A DNA stretch of 64,000 nucleotides from an uncultured Curvibacter sp. (GCA_903828535.1 CAIKMN010000031.1:173343-237342), one strand, 5' to 3'. Positions 19,414-29,801 are shown, counted from the stretch's first letter. Notes: a model not told the origin generated them from the letters alone. A program made the numbers and translations.

Positions 19414-20202
19414 ATGACGCTGACCATGACCCCCAACCCCGACATCCATTTCGAAATGCGCGGCGACATTGCCGTGGTTCGGCTGACGCGCCCCACCAAG
19501 CGCAATGCCTTGAATGACGCGCTGATTGCCTCGATTCGCCAGATTTTTGAAAACCTGCCTGACAACACCAAGGCCGCTGTGATTGCTGGCGACGGTGACC
19601 ACTTTTGCGCAGGCCTCGATTTGAGCGATCTGAAAGAACGTGACGCGGGGCAAGGCATGCACCATTCGCGCTCTTGGCACGTGGCGCTCGAGCGGGTGCA
19701 ATACGGCCCCGTGCCGGTCATTGCCGCGCTGCACGGCGCGGTCGTTGGCGGTGGCTTGGAGCTGGCCAGCGCTTGTCACATCCGCGTGGCCGATGACACG
19801 GCTTTTTATGCGCTGCCTGAAGGCACCCGCGGCATTTTTGTTGGCGGCGGCGGCTCGGTGCGCATTCCCCGCTTGATTGGCGTGGCACGCATGACCGACA
19901 TGATGTTGACCGGCCGCGTCTACAACGCGGCCGAAGGCGAGCGCGTGGGTATGGCGCAGTATTTGGTGCCCGCAGGCACCGCCTTTGACAAAGCGTTTGA
20001 GTTGGCGCAGCGCATTGGTCAAAACGCGCCCCTGACCAATTACGCCTTGACCCATGTGCTGCCCCGCATTGCCGAGCAGCCCGCTGACCAAGGCTTCATC
20101 ACCGAGTCAATGATTTCGGCGATTGCCCAGGCCGCGCCAGAAGCCAAACAACGCGTGCGCGATTTCTTGGAAGGCCGCGCCGCTAAAGTGCAAAAGAGCT
20201 GA
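19414..20202 (+). CDS. Enoyl-CoA hydratase/crotonase family protein (probable hydroxycinnamoyl-CoA hydratase)
   Basis: 262 residues from ATG 19414 (longer in-frame starts lie in the promoter region). Oxyanion-hole motifs are FCAGLDL (64-70) and GAVVGGGLEL (108-117). Both glutamates of true hydratases are present: Glu116 (GGGLEL) and Glu136 (LPEGTRG). The ferulate hydratase-lyase Ech/HCHL has Ser at the first of these positions, so this enzyme is more likely to hydrate feruloyl-CoA than to cleave it to vanillin. It is first in the operon; fcs follows 29 bp later. Confidence 0.88.
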   Translation: MTLTMTPNPDIHFEMRGDIAVVRLTRPTKRNALNDALIASIRQIFENLPDNTKAAVIAGDGDHFCAGLDLSDLKERDAGQGMHHSRSWHVALERVQYGPVPVIAALHGAVVGGGLELASACHIRVADDTAFYALPEGTRGIFVGGGGSVRIPRLIGVARMTDMMLTGRVYNAAEGERVGMAQYLVPAGTAFDKAFELAQRIGQNAPLTNYALTHVLPRIAEQPADQGFITESMISAIAQAAPEAKQRVRDFLEGRAAKVQKS

Positions 20203-20231
20203 AGCGGATCGTCGCAAGGAGCACCGGACCC

Positions 20232-22106
20232 ATGAGCTATGTCAGCAATGTCAAATACCGCGACATGACCTTCGGGGTGACCCGAGTCAACATGCGCGAG
20301 ACCCCGAAGGGCCATTTGTACCTCTCGGCCGATCAACCACTTGCGCCTTATGCCGAGCGCATGACCGACCGGCTGATTCATTGGGCTAAAGAAAGGCCCG
20401 ACCAGACGCTGTTTGCGCGCCGCAAGAAAAACGCAGATGGCAGCACGGGCGATTGGCAGTGCATCAGCTACGCGCAGGCGCTGGAAGGGGCGCGCCACAT
20501 TGCACAAGGGCTCATCAACCGCGGGCTGTCTGTCGAGCGCCCGGTCTTGATCGCGTCTGAAAACGACCTCGAACACGCCTTATTGGCCCTGGGTTGCTTG
20601 ATGGCCGGTGTGCCTTATTGCCCTGCCTCGCCCGCCTACTCAACCATCAGCCAAGACTACGACAAACTGCGCCACTTGGTGAACACCTTGACGCCTGGCT
20701 TGGTCTTTGCCGCCGACGCGCAGCGCTACGGCAAGGCCCTGAAAAGCACGTTGGGGGCGGACGTGGAAGTGGTGTTGACCCACGGCACTTTAGAAGGCCG
20801 CGAAGGCCAAACCAGCGCCTTTGCAGAGTTGCTTGCCACGCCCATCACGCCCGCAGTTGACGCCGCTTGGGCCGCCACAGGGCCGGACACGATTGCCAAG
20901 TTTTTGTTCACCTCGGGCTCGACCAAATTGCCCAAGGCCGTCATCAACACCCACCGCCTCTGGTGCTCAAACCAACAACAAATGCGCCAATCGATGCCGC
21001 TGCTGGCCGATTCGCCAGTGCTGATTGATTGGCTGCCTTGGAACCATACTTTTGGCGGTAACCACAACTTTGGTTTGGTGATTTACAACGGCGGCACGCT
21101 TTACATCGACGACGGTAAGCCCACCCCCGCGCTGATTCAAGAAACCCTGCGCAACTTGCGCGAAATTGCGCCGACTGTCTACTTCAACGTGCCGACTGGC
21201 TTTGAAATCATCGCCCAAGTCATGAAGACCGACGCGGTGCTGCGCAAGAACCTGCTCAGCCGCGTGAAGATGTTCTTTTATGCGGGGGCGGCCTTGGCCC
21301 AACCCATTTGGGACAGCTTGTTTGCCAGCCAAGAACAAGAGGTGGGTGAGCGCATTGCCATGACCACGGGTTTGGGCATGACCGAGTCCGGCCCCTTCGC
21401 CTTGTTCGTGACCAACGTGCACGTCAAGAGCGCCGATTTGGGCGTCCCCACGCCGGGCATGGAAATCAAATTGGTGCCCAACAACGACAAGATCGAAATT
21501 CGATACAAAGGCCCCAACATCACGCCTGGATACTGGCGTGCCCCTGAAGAAACCCGCGGGCATTTTGACGAAGAAGGCTTCTTTTGCACCGGCGACGCGG
21601 TGACCTGGATCGACCCCAACGACATTCACCAAGGCCTGCGATTCGATGGTCGTATTGCCGAAGACTTCAAGTTGGCCACTGGCACCTTTGTCAGTGTTGG
21701 CCCGCTGCGCGCCAAGATCATCGCGACCGGTGCGCCCTACATTCAAGACGTGGTCATCACGGGCTTGAACCGAAAAGAAGTGGGCGCCCTGATTTTCCCC
21801 ACGCCCGCGGTGCGGACTTTAAGCGGCTTGGCACAGAACGCGGGCCTTGCCGAAGTGCTGGCCAGCGCGCCGGTGCAAGCCGACTTTCAAAGGGTCCTCA
21901 ACGAATTGGCGGCGCACGCCACCGGCAGCGCCTCGCGCGTGGCACGGGCGTTGCTCCTAAGCGACCCGCCTTCCATTGACAAAGGCGAAGTCACCGACAA
22001 AGGGTCCATCAACCAACGCGCCGTGCTGAAGCACCGCGATGCGCTGGTACAAGCCCTGCACGATGGTCAAGCCCCCCATATTTTGTTGCCCCAAACCACA
22101 CCCTAA
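20232..22106 (+). CDS. fcs: Feruloyl-CoA synthetase
   Basis: ATP-dependent CoA ligase for ferulate, p-coumarate or caffeate. 624 residues, ANL superfamily. The AMP-binding loop reads FTSGSTKLPKAVINTHR, with the KLPKAVI variant characteristic of feruloyl-CoA synthetases, followed by WLPWNHTFGGNHNFG, FYAGAALAQP, TTGLGMTESGP and GDAVTWIDP. The C-terminal SIDKGEVTDKGSINQRAVL contains the conserved Lys of the adenylating conformation. SD AAGGAG lies 10 bp before the ATG. The substrate within the hydroxycinnamate group is inferred. Confidence 0.92.
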   Translation: MSYVSNVKYRDMTFGVTRVNMRETPKGHLYLSADQPLAPYAERMTDRLIHWAKERPDQTLFARRKKNADGSTGDWQCISYAQALEGARHIAQGLINRGLSVERPVLIASENDLEHALLALGCLMAGVPYCPASPAYSTISQDYDKLRHLVNTLTPGLVFAADAQRYGKALKSTLGADVEVVLTHGTLEGREGQTSAFAELLATPITPAVDAAWAATGPDTIAKFLFTSGSTKLPKAVINTHRLWCSNQQQMRQSMPLLADSPVLIDWLPWNHTFGGNHNFGLVIYNGGTLYIDDGKPTPALIQETLRNLREIAPTVYFNVPTGFEIIAQVMKTDAVLRKNLLSRVKMFFYAGAALAQPIWDSLFASQEQEVGERIAMTTGLGMTESGPFALFVTNVHVKSADLGVPTPGMEIKLVPNNDKIEIRYKGPNITPGYWRAPEETRGHFDEEGFFCTGDAVTWIDPNDIHQGLRFDGRIAEDFKLATGTFVSVGPLRAKIIATGAPYIQDVVITGLNRKEVGALIFPTPAVRTLSGLAQNAGLAEVLASAPVQADFQRVLNELAAHATGSASRVARALLLSDPPSIDKGEVTDKGSINQRAVLKHRDALVQALHDGQAPHILLPQTTP

Positions 22107-22115
22107 GGAACCCCC

Positions 22116-22901
22116 ATGAAAATCGAAGGACAAACCGCCTGGGTGACCGGCGCCGCATCCGGTCTCGGCGAAGCCACCGCCCACGAGTTGGCGCGCTGCG
22201 GCGCCAAGGTCGCTGTGATGGACGTGAACTTGGCACAAGCCGAACAAGTTGCTGCGGCCATCAACGCCACTTACGGAGAGGGCCGCGCCGTGGCCTGCGC
22301 CTGCGACATCACCCAAACTGACAGCGTCCTAGCGGCCATGGCCAAAGCCAAGGCGGCCTTGGGTGCTGCGCGAATTTTGATGAATGTCGCCGGCATCGGT
22401 ACCGCCAAGCGGGTCGTTGGCAAAGACGGCCAAGCGGCCCCGTTGGAAGACTTCAGCCGCGTCATCCACGTGAACCTGATTGGGGCTTACAACATCAGCC
22501 GCTTGTTTGCCGCCGATTGCGCTCAATTGAGCCCCGGCGAGGACGGGGAGCGCGGCGTGATGATGTTCACGGCCTCGGTTGCCGCCTTCGACGGACAAGT
22601 GGGCCAAGAGGCTTACAGCGCGAGCAAAGGCGGCTTGGTGAGCATGACCCTGCCCATGGCGCGAGACTTGGCACAGCACGGCATTCGGGTCTGCACCGTC
22701 GCCCCAGGTCTTTTCAACACGCCCTTGATGCGCACGCTGCCCGAGCCTGTGCAGCACTCGTTGGCCGCCTCGATTCCCTTCCCCTCGCGCTTGGGCAAGC
22801 CCGAAGAATTTGCCCAGCTTGCATGCCACATCGTCACCAACGGCCATTTGAATGGTGAAGTCATTCGCTTGGACGGCGCTTTGCGCATGGCCCCCCGATA
22901 A
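22116..22901 (+). CDS. SDR-family 3-hydroxyacyl-CoA dehydrogenase (type 2-like)
   Basis: 261 residues. The Rossmann motif TGAASGLG (11-18), an Asp36 after beta-2 favouring NAD+, NVAG (90-93), catalytic Ser154, Tyr167 and Lys171 (YSASK) are intact. The sequence, including PFPSRLGKPEEFAQL near the C-terminus, resembles HSD10-type 3-hydroxyacyl-CoA dehydrogenases. In context it would oxidise the beta-hydroxy adduct formed by the crotonase from feruloyl-CoA to the beta-keto-CoA. It lies 9 bp after fcs. Confidence 0.88.
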   Translation: MKIEGQTAWVTGAASGLGEATAHELARCGAKVAVMDVNLAQAEQVAAAINATYGEGRAVACACDITQTDSVLAAMAKAKAALGAARILMNVAGIGTAKRVVGKDGQAAPLEDFSRVIHVNLIGAYNISRLFAADCAQLSPGEDGERGVMMFTASVAAFDGQVGQEAYSASKGGLVSMTLPMARDLAQHGIRVCTVAPGLFNTPLMRTLPEPVQHSLAASIPFPSRLGKPEEFAQLACHIVTNGHLNGEVIRLDGALRMAPR

Positions 22902-22926
22902 TTAAATTTTCACACAAGAGACCTCC

Positions 22927-24069
22927 ATGAAATTCAAAACCAAACTCATCGCCGCCACCGTCACCACCGCCTTTTGCAGCTTGATCAACCCCGCTTGGGC
23001 CGACATCAACATTGGCGTCAGCTTGGCCTTGACCGGCCCCGGTTCTGGCCTGGGTATTCCCATGCAAAACCAGTTGAAACTTTTCCCCAAAACCATTGGT
23101 GGCGAAAAGGTCAACCTGATTGTTTTGGACGACGCGACCGACCCCGGTAAAGGCGCCAGCAACGCCCGTCGCTTTGTCACCGAAGACAAAGTGGATTTGA
23201 TCTTGGGTTCTTGCATCACCGCCGTGGCCGCCGCCATGAGCGACATTGCCACTGAAGCCGGCACCGTTCAAATTGCTGGCTCTCCCGTGGGCCTGCCCGC
23301 TGGCAAAGACAAGTGGGTGTTCCGTTTGCCACAGTCCAACACCGTCATGGGCCACGCCATGGTCGAGCACATGAAAAAGCAAGGCATTAAAACCGTCGGC
23401 TTTTTGGGCTACACCGATGCGTATGGCGAACAATGGCTGAAAGAAATCAGCCCCCAACTGGAACAAGCGGGCATCAAGTTGGTGGCCGTCGAACGCTTTG
23501 CCCGCCCCGACACCAGCGTCACGCCACAGGCCCTTAAGCTGACCTCGGCCAACCCCGATGCGATTTTGATCGTGGCCTCAGGCAGTGGCGCGGCCATGCC
23601 TGAGTTGGGCATCTTGGACCGCGGTTACAAAGGCAAAATTTACCAAACCCATGCCGCTGCATCGCAAGACTTGGTGCGCGTTGGGGGCAAGGCCATGGAC
23701 GGCACTTTTGTGGTGTCAGGCCCTGCGGTGATTGCGGAGCAATTGCCCGACAGCCACCCCTCCAAGAAGGTCGCTATCGACTTTGTGCAGCAATATGAAA
23801 AAGCCAACGGCGCCGGCTCACGCAACCAATTTGCTGGCCACGCCTATGACTTCCAAGTGGCGATGGAAAAAGTCTTGCCGATGGCACTCAAAAAAGCCAA
23901 ACCCGGCACCCCTGAGTTCCGTGCGGCCATTCGCGACGGCTTGGAAACCATGGGCCGCACCACCTTCGCGCATGGCGTGATGAACTGGAGTGCAGCGGAC
24001 CACTGGGGCTACACCTTGGAAACCGGTGTCATGTTGAAGGTGGTGAACGGTCAATTCAAGGTCGAATAA
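22927..24069 (+). CDS. Liv-type ABC transporter substrate-binding protein
   Basis: A 380-residue periplasmic protein with a signal peptide (cleavage at NPAWA-D, about residue 26) and a peripla_BP_6 fold: [37 protein letters not shown], and [10 protein letters not shown]. Family members deliver branched amino acids or aromatic acids; the position inside an fcs operon suggests hydroxycinnamates or related aromatics. An SD (AAGAGACC) precedes the ATG. Confidence 0.9.
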   Translation: MKFKTKLIAATVTTAFCSLINPAWADINIGVSLALTGPGSGLGIPMQNQLKLFPKTIGGEKVNLIVLDDATDPGKGASNARRFVTEDKVDLILGSCITAVAAAMSDIATEAGTVQIAGSPVGLPAGKDKWVFRLPQSNTVMGHAMVEHMKKQGIKTVGFLGYTDAYGEQWLKEISPQLEQAGIKLVAVERFARPDTSVTPQALKLTSANPDAILIVASGSGAAMPELGILDRGYKGKIYQTHAAASQDLVRVGGKAMDGTFVVSGPAVIAEQLPDSHPSKKVAIDFVQQYEKANGAGSRNQFAGHAYDFQVAMEKVLPMALKKAKPGTPEFRAAIRDGLETMGRTTFAHGVMNWSAADHWGYTLETGVMLKVVNGQFKVE

Positions 24070-24071
24070 AA

Positions 24072-25085
24072 ATGGACTTTTCAATAGCCAGTATCCTGTT
24101 GCTCGATGGCATGACCAACGGGGCGGTCTACGCTTTGTTGGGATTGGCCACGGTTTTGGTGTTTACCGTGACGCGGGTGATCTTCATCCCTCAAGGTGAA
24201 TTTGTGTCTTACGGCGCACTCACCTTGGCCATTTTGCAAACCGGCAAAGTGCCCGGCACGGTCTGGCTGTTGATGGGTTTGGCCTTGGTGGCGGCCATCA
24301 TGGAGTGGCGCAGTTCGGGTTTGAAATCAGGCCTCAAAACCCTGCTGCTGCCGGCCTTGGCCTCGGGTCTCACTTGGTGGGCGGCGCCGCTCCAATTGCC
24401 CTTGCTGATTCAGGCCATCTTGAGCATTGCCGTCGTCACCGCGTTTGGCCCCTTGGTTTACCGCGTGGCCTTTCAATCGCTGGAAAGTGCCTCGCCCTTG
24501 GTGCTCCTGATCGTGTCGGTGGGCGTGCACTTTGCCATGACGGGTTTTGGGTTGGTATTTTTTGGCGCCGAAGGCTATCGCAGTCCGAGCTTCTGGGACA
24601 CCCGATTCAATCTGGGCAGCCTGACCTTGACGGGGCAAGCCTTGATTATTTTCATCGCCGCCTTGGCCTTGATTGCAATGCTCTGGCTGTTCTTTGAGCG
24701 CACCTTGTTTGGCAAAGCTTTGCGTGCCACCGCAGTCAACCGAACAGGCGCCCGATTGATGGGCGTTTCAACCCACACCGCGGGTCAACTGACTTTCTTG
24801 TTGGCGGCCATGATCGGTGCCATTTCGGGTTTGCTGATCGGCCCCAGCACCACTGTGTTTTACGACTCGGGTTTTCTGATTGGCCTGAAAGGTTTTGTCG
24901 CCGCCGTGGTGGCCGGTTTGTCGAGCTACCCCGTGGCCTTGGTCGGCGCTTTGTTCGTCGGCGTGGTGGAGTCTTTTGCCTCTTTTTGGGCCAGTTCATT
25001 CAAGGAAGTGATCGTGTTCACTTTGATTTTGCCGGTGCTGTTGTGGCGCTCCTTGACCACGGTGCATTCAGACGAGGAGCACTGA
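24072..25085 (+). CDS. Liv-type ABC transporter permease (LivH-like)
   Basis: A 337-residue membrane protein with 8-9 helices. [41 protein letters not shown] is the LivH N-terminal signature, and [18 protein letters not shown] is the cytoplasmic EAA-like loop that contacts the ATPases. A long hydrophobic stretch of about 50 residues after residue 60 is larger than in E. coli LivH. It starts 2 bp after the substrate-binding gene. Confidence 0.92.
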   Translation: MDFSIASILLLDGMTNGAVYALLGLATVLVFTVTRVIFIPQGEFVSYGALTLAILQTGKVPGTVWLLMGLALVAAIMEWRSSGLKSGLKTLLLPALASGLTWWAAPLQLPLLIQAILSIAVVTAFGPLVYRVAFQSLESASPLVLLIVSVGVHFAMTGFGLVFFGAEGYRSPSFWDTRFNLGSLTLTGQALIIFIAALALIAMLWLFFERTLFGKALRATAVNRTGARLMGVSTHTAGQLTFLLAAMIGAISGLLIGPSTTVFYDSGFLIGLKGFVAAVVAGLSSYPVALVGALFVGVVESFASFWASSFKEVIVFTLILPVLLWRSLTTVHSDEEH

Positions 25086-25086
25086 C

Positions 25087-26859
25087 GTGTTGAATTTTTT
25101 GACTTCTTGGAAGTGGTTCATCCTCTTCGCCTTGGTGCCCTTGGTGGCGGCGCTGCCCTTGCCCGATTTTTGGATTGTTCAACTCAATTACATCGGCCTC
25201 TATGCCTTGACCTGTTTGGGTTTGGTGTTGCTGACGGGTGTTTCCGGCTTGACCTCATTTGGCCAAGCGGCTTTTGTGGGCATGGGCGCCTACACCACCG
25301 CATGGATCACCCTGAACTTGGGGCTTTCCCCATGGATTGCCCTGTTCATCGGCTTGGCCCTCACGGGCGTGGCGTCTTTGCTGGTGGGATTGCTCACGCT
25401 GCGCATGTCGGGGCACTTTTTGCCACTGGCCACCATCTGCTGGGGTTTGGCGCTCTACTACCTAATGGGCAACTTGGAGGCACTGGGTAAATACGATGGC
25501 TTGTTGGGGCTCAAAAGCCTCTCCATTGGCGACTTTGATTTGGGCCAAGGCCGCGCCTTCTTTGTGCTCACTTGGTTGATACTTTTGACGGCGGTGGTCG
25601 GCGTGACGCATCTGCTCGATTCACGCGCCGGGCGTGCGATTCGCTCTCTTAAAACCGCCACCCAAATGGCCGAGGCGATGGGCATCAACACCTTCCGCTA
25701 CAAGGTCACGGTCTTCGTCTTGGCCGCTTGGTTGGCTTGCATTGCCGGCTGGTTGATGGCGCACTTTCAGCGCACCGTGAACCCATCGGCCTTTGGCCTG
25801 AAAATGGGCATTGAGTATTTGTTCATGACCGTCGTCGGCGGCGTGGGGGCCGTTTGGGGGGCTTTGATTGGCTCTGGCTTGGTCAAGTTGCTCGACGACC
25901 AACTGCAAACACTGCTGCCGAAACTGATGGGCACCAGCGGCAGTTATGAGGTGATTGTTTTTGGCATCGCCATGGTGCTGATTTTGAAATACTTGCCCGA
26001 TGGTCTTTGGTCCTTGGTCGCCCGCTTCTTGCCCAAAAGCCAGCGCAAAGAAGATTGGGCCGAGGCGGCCGCCTTGCCTGAGCGCAGCAAACCCAAGACC
26101 GGCGAACTCGTCCTGGACGTGCACGACATCCGCAAACAATTTGGGGGGTTGATGGCCGTGAACGGCATTGGCTTTCAAATCAAAGCAGGGCAAATTGTCG
26201 GCTTAATTGGCCCGAATGGTGCAGGCAAATCCACCACCTTCAACCTCATCACAGGCGTTTTGGGTTTGACGGCAGGGCAGGTTCAGTTTAGGGGCGAAAC
26301 CATCAGCGGCAAGAGCTCGCGCGAAATTGCCCGACGTGGCATGGCCCGCACCTTCCAGCACGTCAAGATGGTGGCCGACATGACGGTTTTAGAAAACGTC
26401 GCCATGGGCGCTTACAGCCGTACCCACCGAGGTGTGTTGGCGGGCATGTTGCGCACCAATCGCCAAGAAGAAAAACAACTTTTCAGAGAAGCCCAGCGTC
26501 AATTGGAACGCATCGGCATGGGTCCACTGATGCACGAATTAGCCGGCAATTTGGCCATGGGGCCACAACGCATGATGGAAATTGCCCGCGCTCTTTGTGC
26601 CGACCCTGCCCTGTTGTTGCTTGACGAGCCGGCGGCTGGCTTGCGCCACAAAGAAAAGCAAGCTTTGGCCGATGTGCTGCGCCAATTGAAAAAAGAAGGC
26701 GTTAGCCTGTTGTTGGTCGAACACGACATGGACTTGGTGATGGCTGTTTGCGATCACCTCGTGGTCATGGAATTTGGCACCTTGTTGACCCAAGGCACGC
26801 CGGCTGAGATTCAACAAAACCCCGCCGTTCGAGCGGCCTATTTGGGGACGGAACACTGA
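25087..26859 (+). CDS. Fused Liv-type ABC permease (LivM-like) and ATPase (LivG-like)
   Basis: A 590-residue two-domain protein starting at GTG 25087. Residues 1-310 are a LivM permease ([28 protein letters not shown]-like loop [21 protein letters not shown]). Residues about 340-590 are a LivG ATPase: Walker [11 protein letters not shown]-loop, signature [16 protein letters not shown] in the degenerate Liv form, Walker [12 protein letters not shown], and H-loop VEHDMD. It joins two separately encoded subunits of the E. coli system; the two genes of the operon on either side overlap or nearly touch it. Confidence 0.93.
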   Translation: MLNFLTSWKWFILFALVPLVAALPLPDFWIVQLNYIGLYALTCLGLVLLTGVSGLTSFGQAAFVGMGAYTTAWITLNLGLSPWIALFIGLALTGVASLLVGLLTLRMSGHFLPLATICWGLALYYLMGNLEALGKYDGLLGLKSLSIGDFDLGQGRAFFVLTWLILLTAVVGVTHLLDSRAGRAIRSLKTATQMAEAMGINTFRYKVTVFVLAAWLACIAGWLMAHFQRTVNPSAFGLKMGIEYLFMTVVGGVGAVWGALIGSGLVKLLDDQLQTLLPKLMGTSGSYEVIVFGIAMVLILKYLPDGLWSLVARFLPKSQRKEDWAEAAALPERSKPKTGELVLDVHDIRKQFGGLMAVNGIGFQIKAGQIVGLIGPNGAGKSTTFNLITGVLGLTAGQVQFRGETISGKSSREIARRGMARTFQHVKMVADMTVLENVAMGAYSRTHRGVLAGMLRTNRQEEKQLFREAQRQLERIGMGPLMHELAGNLAMGPQRMMEIARALCADPALLLLDEPAAGLRHKEKQALADVLRQLKKEGVSLLLVEHDMDLVMAVCDHLVVMEFGTLLTQGTPAEIQQNPAVRAAYLGTEH

Positions 26860-26860
26860 C

Positions 26861-27586
26861 ATGGATGCACCCTTTTTTGAAGTGCGCGATTTGCGCGCCG
26901 GCTATGGCAAAGCCCAGGTGTTGCAAGGCCTGAGCTTGAAGGCGCAGAAAGGCCAGGTCATCACCGTGATTGGACCGAACGGGGCTGGCAAGTCCACCTT
27001 ACTCAACAGTTTGATGGGGTTGCTACCCCACCAAGGCTCGTTCTTTTACAAAGGCCAAGACATCGGCCCGCTTTCGTTGGAAGAGCGCGTCATGATGGGC
27101 ATTGCCTTGGTGCCCGAAAAACGCGAGTTGTTTTCCACCATGACCGTGCAAGACAACTTGGAGCTGGGCGGTTTTAGGCAAATGCGTTTGGGCAACCGCC
27201 AATGGCGTGACCGCATGGCCGATGTGTTTGACCTGTTTCCTCGCTTGCAAGAACGGCGCGACCAACTGGCGGGCACCTTGTCGGGTGGTGAGCGTCAAAT
27301 GTTGGCGGTCGGCCGGTCGCTCATGTCGCGCCCCGACGTGCTGATGTTGGATGAGCCCAGCCTGGGCTTGGCGCCGCTGATTGTGAAAGAAATTTTCAAC
27401 ATCATCAGCACCTTGCGCCAAACAGGGGTGACGATTGTGCTGGTAGAGCAAAACGCTCGCGCCGCCTTGGCTGTGGCCGATGTCGGCTATGTATTGGAGA
27501 TGGGCGACGTCAGTCTGCAAGGCGCCGCCAGTGATCTGGCCCAAGACCCGCGCGTCATCGACACCTATCTGGGCGCCGCCCGCTGA
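26861..27586 (+). CDS. Liv-type ABC transporter ATPase (LivF-like)
   Basis: 241 residues. Walker [15 protein letters not shown], signature LSGGERQMLAVGRSL, Walker B VLMLDEPSLGLAP and H-loop LVEQNAR. The LivF hallmark VPEKRELFSTMTVQDNLELG is present. It completes the importer: binding protein, LivH, LivM-LivG fusion, LivF. It begins one base after the preceding stop codon. Confidence 0.95.
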   Translation: MDAPFFEVRDLRAGYGKAQVLQGLSLKAQKGQVITVIGPNGAGKSTLLNSLMGLLPHQGSFFYKGQDIGPLSLEERVMMGIALVPEKRELFSTMTVQDNLELGGFRQMRLGNRQWRDRMADVFDLFPRLQERRDQLAGTLSGGERQMLAVGRSLMSRPDVLMLDEPSLGLAPLIVKEIFNIISTLRQTGVTIVLVEQNARAALAVADVGYVLEMGDVSLQGAASDLAQDPRVIDTYLGAAR

Positions 27587-27597
27587 AACATTTTTCC

Positions 27598-29361
27598 ATG
27601 CGCGATTACAAAACCCGTCTGGCCGATGTGGCGTTCATTTTGAACCAGGTCGTGCACGCGCCGCAACGCATCGCCGAACTGCCGGTCTTTCAAGAAGTCG
27701 ACGCCGACCTGATGCACCAAGTGTTGGACGAGGCGGGTAAGTTTGTCGACGATCAAATCGCTCCTTTGAATCAATTGGGTGACGAAGTCGGCGCCCAATT
27801 CCAAGCCGGCCACGTGACCATGCCGCCTGGATTCAAGAGCAGCTACCAAGCGTTTTGGCAAGCCGGTTGGGTCTCATTGAGCACCGCCATTGAGGATGGT
27901 GGCCAAGGGTTACCGGCGGTCCTTGACAGCGTTTTGTACGAATGGTTGTCGGCTGCCAACCACGGCTGGACCATGGCGCCCGGCCTGCTTCACGGGGCCT
28001 ATGAATGCATCAAACACCACGCCAGCGACACCTTGCAGGCTGAGTTTTTAGCCAAAGTGGGCACCGGTGAGTGGTTGGCGACCATGTGCCTGACCGAGCC
28101 GCACGCGGGGAGCGACTTGGGTTTGGTCCGGACCAAGGCCACGCCTTTGTTGGAGGTCCAGCGCCATGAAGCACGTCATGATTTTCGTCATGGCGACTAT
28201 TCACTGAGTGGCACCAAAATATTTATCTCCGGGGGTGAGCACGACCTGACCGACAACATCGTCCACTTGGTCTTGGCCCGCCTGCCGGGTGCACCGCCTG
28301 GGCCCAAAGGCTTGTCCCTGTTTTTGGTGCCCAAGTTCTACGCGGATGGGGAGCGCAGCGCGACCCACTGCGACCGCATCGAAGAAAAAATGGGCCTTCA
28401 CGCCAGCCCCACCTGCGTCATGCGCTTTGAAGGCGCGCAAGGTTGGTTGGTGGGCGAACCCGGCAAAGGCCTCAGCGCCATGTTCATCATGATGAATGCC
28501 GCCCGCTTGCATGTGGCCCTACAAGGCGTCGGCTTGCTGGATGCCGCTTGGCAAAAAGCCGATGCCTATGCCCGTGAACGGCGCCAAATGCGGGCACCCA
28601 AATCGGCTGGCAACCCGCCAGACTTCATCATTGAACACCCGGCCATCCAACGGATCTTGGACACCCAACGCGCTTGGGTCGACGGTGCCCGCGTGCTGGC
28701 CTATGAAACCGGCTTGGCCTTGGACGAAGCCCACCATCACCCTGAGGCGGCCAAGCGCGAATCAGCGCAACGCTGGTGCGCTCTGATTACCCCCATCTTG
28801 AAGTCGGCGCTCACTGAGCAAGGCTTCAAAGGCGCAAGTGATTGCTTGCAAGTGTTCGGCGGCCATGGCTATGTCCGCGAATGGGGCATTGAGCAAAACG
28901 TGCGCGATGCCCGCATCGCCATGATTTATGAAGGCACCAATGAAATTCAAGCCATTGACTTGTTGATGCGCAAGGTGCTGAGCGACAACGGCAACGCCTT
29001 GAGCGCCTTACTCGATGGCTTGTCGGCCCCGCTTCGCTCGGACCACGCGGGTGAGGCCAGGGTCTTGCAGTTGTTCGCGACTTGGCGTGAGGTCACCCAA
29101 TCGGCCCTCCGAACACAGGCACTTGCAGAGGGTGCGGTTCGAATGAACTGGATTGCGGGTGACTATTTGCGTCTGGCCGCCTTGACCTTACTCGCTTGGG
29201 CATGGCAGCGCATTGAGAATGCGGCGAAAGCCAGTTCTGCAGAGGATGCCCCCCGTTGGCAGGCGCCTCATCAGGCCTTGCTCGATTGGGTGCTTCCCGA
29301 ATTCCAGATGCGTGCCGACATGATCGAGCGCTTTCTGGAAAGCGACACCGTCTGCGCATGA
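27598..29361 (+). CDS. Acyl-CoA dehydrogenase (long, DmdC-like, with C-terminal extension)
   Basis: 587 residues, longer than the 380-residue core family. FAD/substrate motifs: MCLTEPHAGSDLGLVRTKA, SGTKIFISGGEHDLTDN, HVALQGVGLLDAAWQ, and the C-terminal FGGHGYVREWGIEQNVRDARIAMIYEGTNEIQAIDLL, where the Glu of YEGTNE is the usual catalytic base. About 130 residues follow, as in the acyl-CoA dehydrogenase C-terminal family that includes DmdC. In this operon it could convert dihydroferuloyl/phenylpropionyl-CoA to the cinnamoyl-CoA, analogous to HcaD of Acinetobacter; that substrate is inferred. Confidence 0.9.
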   Translation: MRDYKTRLADVAFILNQVVHAPQRIAELPVFQEVDADLMHQVLDEAGKFVDDQIAPLNQLGDEVGAQFQAGHVTMPPGFKSSYQAFWQAGWVSLSTAIEDGGQGLPAVLDSVLYEWLSAANHGWTMAPGLLHGAYECIKHHASDTLQAEFLAKVGTGEWLATMCLTEPHAGSDLGLVRTKATPLLEVQRHEARHDFRHGDYSLSGTKIFISGGEHDLTDNIVHLVLARLPGAPPGPKGLSLFLVPKFYADGERSATHCDRIEEKMGLHASPTCVMRFEGAQGWLVGEPGKGLSAMFIMMNAARLHVALQGVGLLDAAWQKADAYARERRQMRAPKSAGNPPDFIIEHPAIQRILDTQRAWVDGARVLAYETGLALDEAHHHPEAAKRESAQRWCALITPILKSALTEQGFKGASDCLQVFGGHGYVREWGIEQNVRDARIAMIYEGTNEIQAIDLLMRKVLSDNGNALSALLDGLSAPLRSDHAGEARVLQLFATWREVTQSALRTQALAEGAVRMNWIAGDYLRLAALTLLAWAWQRIENAAKASSAEDAPRWQAPHQALLDWVLPEFQMRADMIERFLESDTVCA

Positions 29362-29801
29362 ACGAGGCCCTCGATACCCATTATTTAGAGAGCTTGCAGG
29401 GCTACAACACCCGTCGTGCCGCCCTGACCATCATCAACACCTTCATGCAGCGCATGGAGGCCTTTGAGCTCAGCACCGTCGATTTTTCGATTTTGTCGCT
29501 CATCCACCACAACCCTGGCGTGACTTCTCGCCAGCTGTGTGACGCACTGGGTTTGTTGCCCCCGAACATGGTGGTCTTCTTAAAGCAATTTGAAAAGCGA
29601 AATCTGCTCATGCGCTCGCCCCACCCCAATGACGGCCGCGCCACCGCCTTAACGCTGACGCCTGAGGGCAAACAGTTGATGAAAAAGGCCGAAAAAGCCG
29701 CCGCCCTGTCCGATCAAAGTGCGACCGCTGCACTCACGCCGAAAGAACAAGAAACCCTGCAGCGGCTGCTGCAAAAAATCTACTTAAGGCCAGCGGAATG
29801 A
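29358..29801 (+). CDS. MarR-family transcriptional regulator
   Basis: 147 residues from ATG 29358, which overlaps the acyl-CoA dehydrogenase stop (ATGA). Winged-helix core: FSILSLIHHNPGVTSRQLCDALGLLPPNMVVFLKQFEKRNLLMRSPHPNDGRATALTLTPEG, with the DGR wing motif at about residue 93. In other bacteria MarR proteins (CouR, HcaR) control hydroxycinnamate genes and respond to the CoA thioester; the same role is inferred here, with the palindrome at 19352-19364 as a target. Confidence 0.9.
   Translation: MNEALDTHYLESLQGYNTRRAALTIINTFMQRMEAFELSTVDFSILSLIHHNPGVTSRQLCDALGLLPPNMVVFLKQFEKRNLLMRSPHPNDGRATALTLTPEGKQLMKKAEKAAALSDQSATAALTPKEQETLQRLLQKIYLRPAE

Noticed and set aside
19414..20202. Annotation of the crotonase as feruloyl-CoA hydratase-lyase (Ech)
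   Set aside because: Glu rather than Ser at the first catalytic position and overall motifs (PEGTRGIFVGGGG) differ from the Ech/HCHL type.
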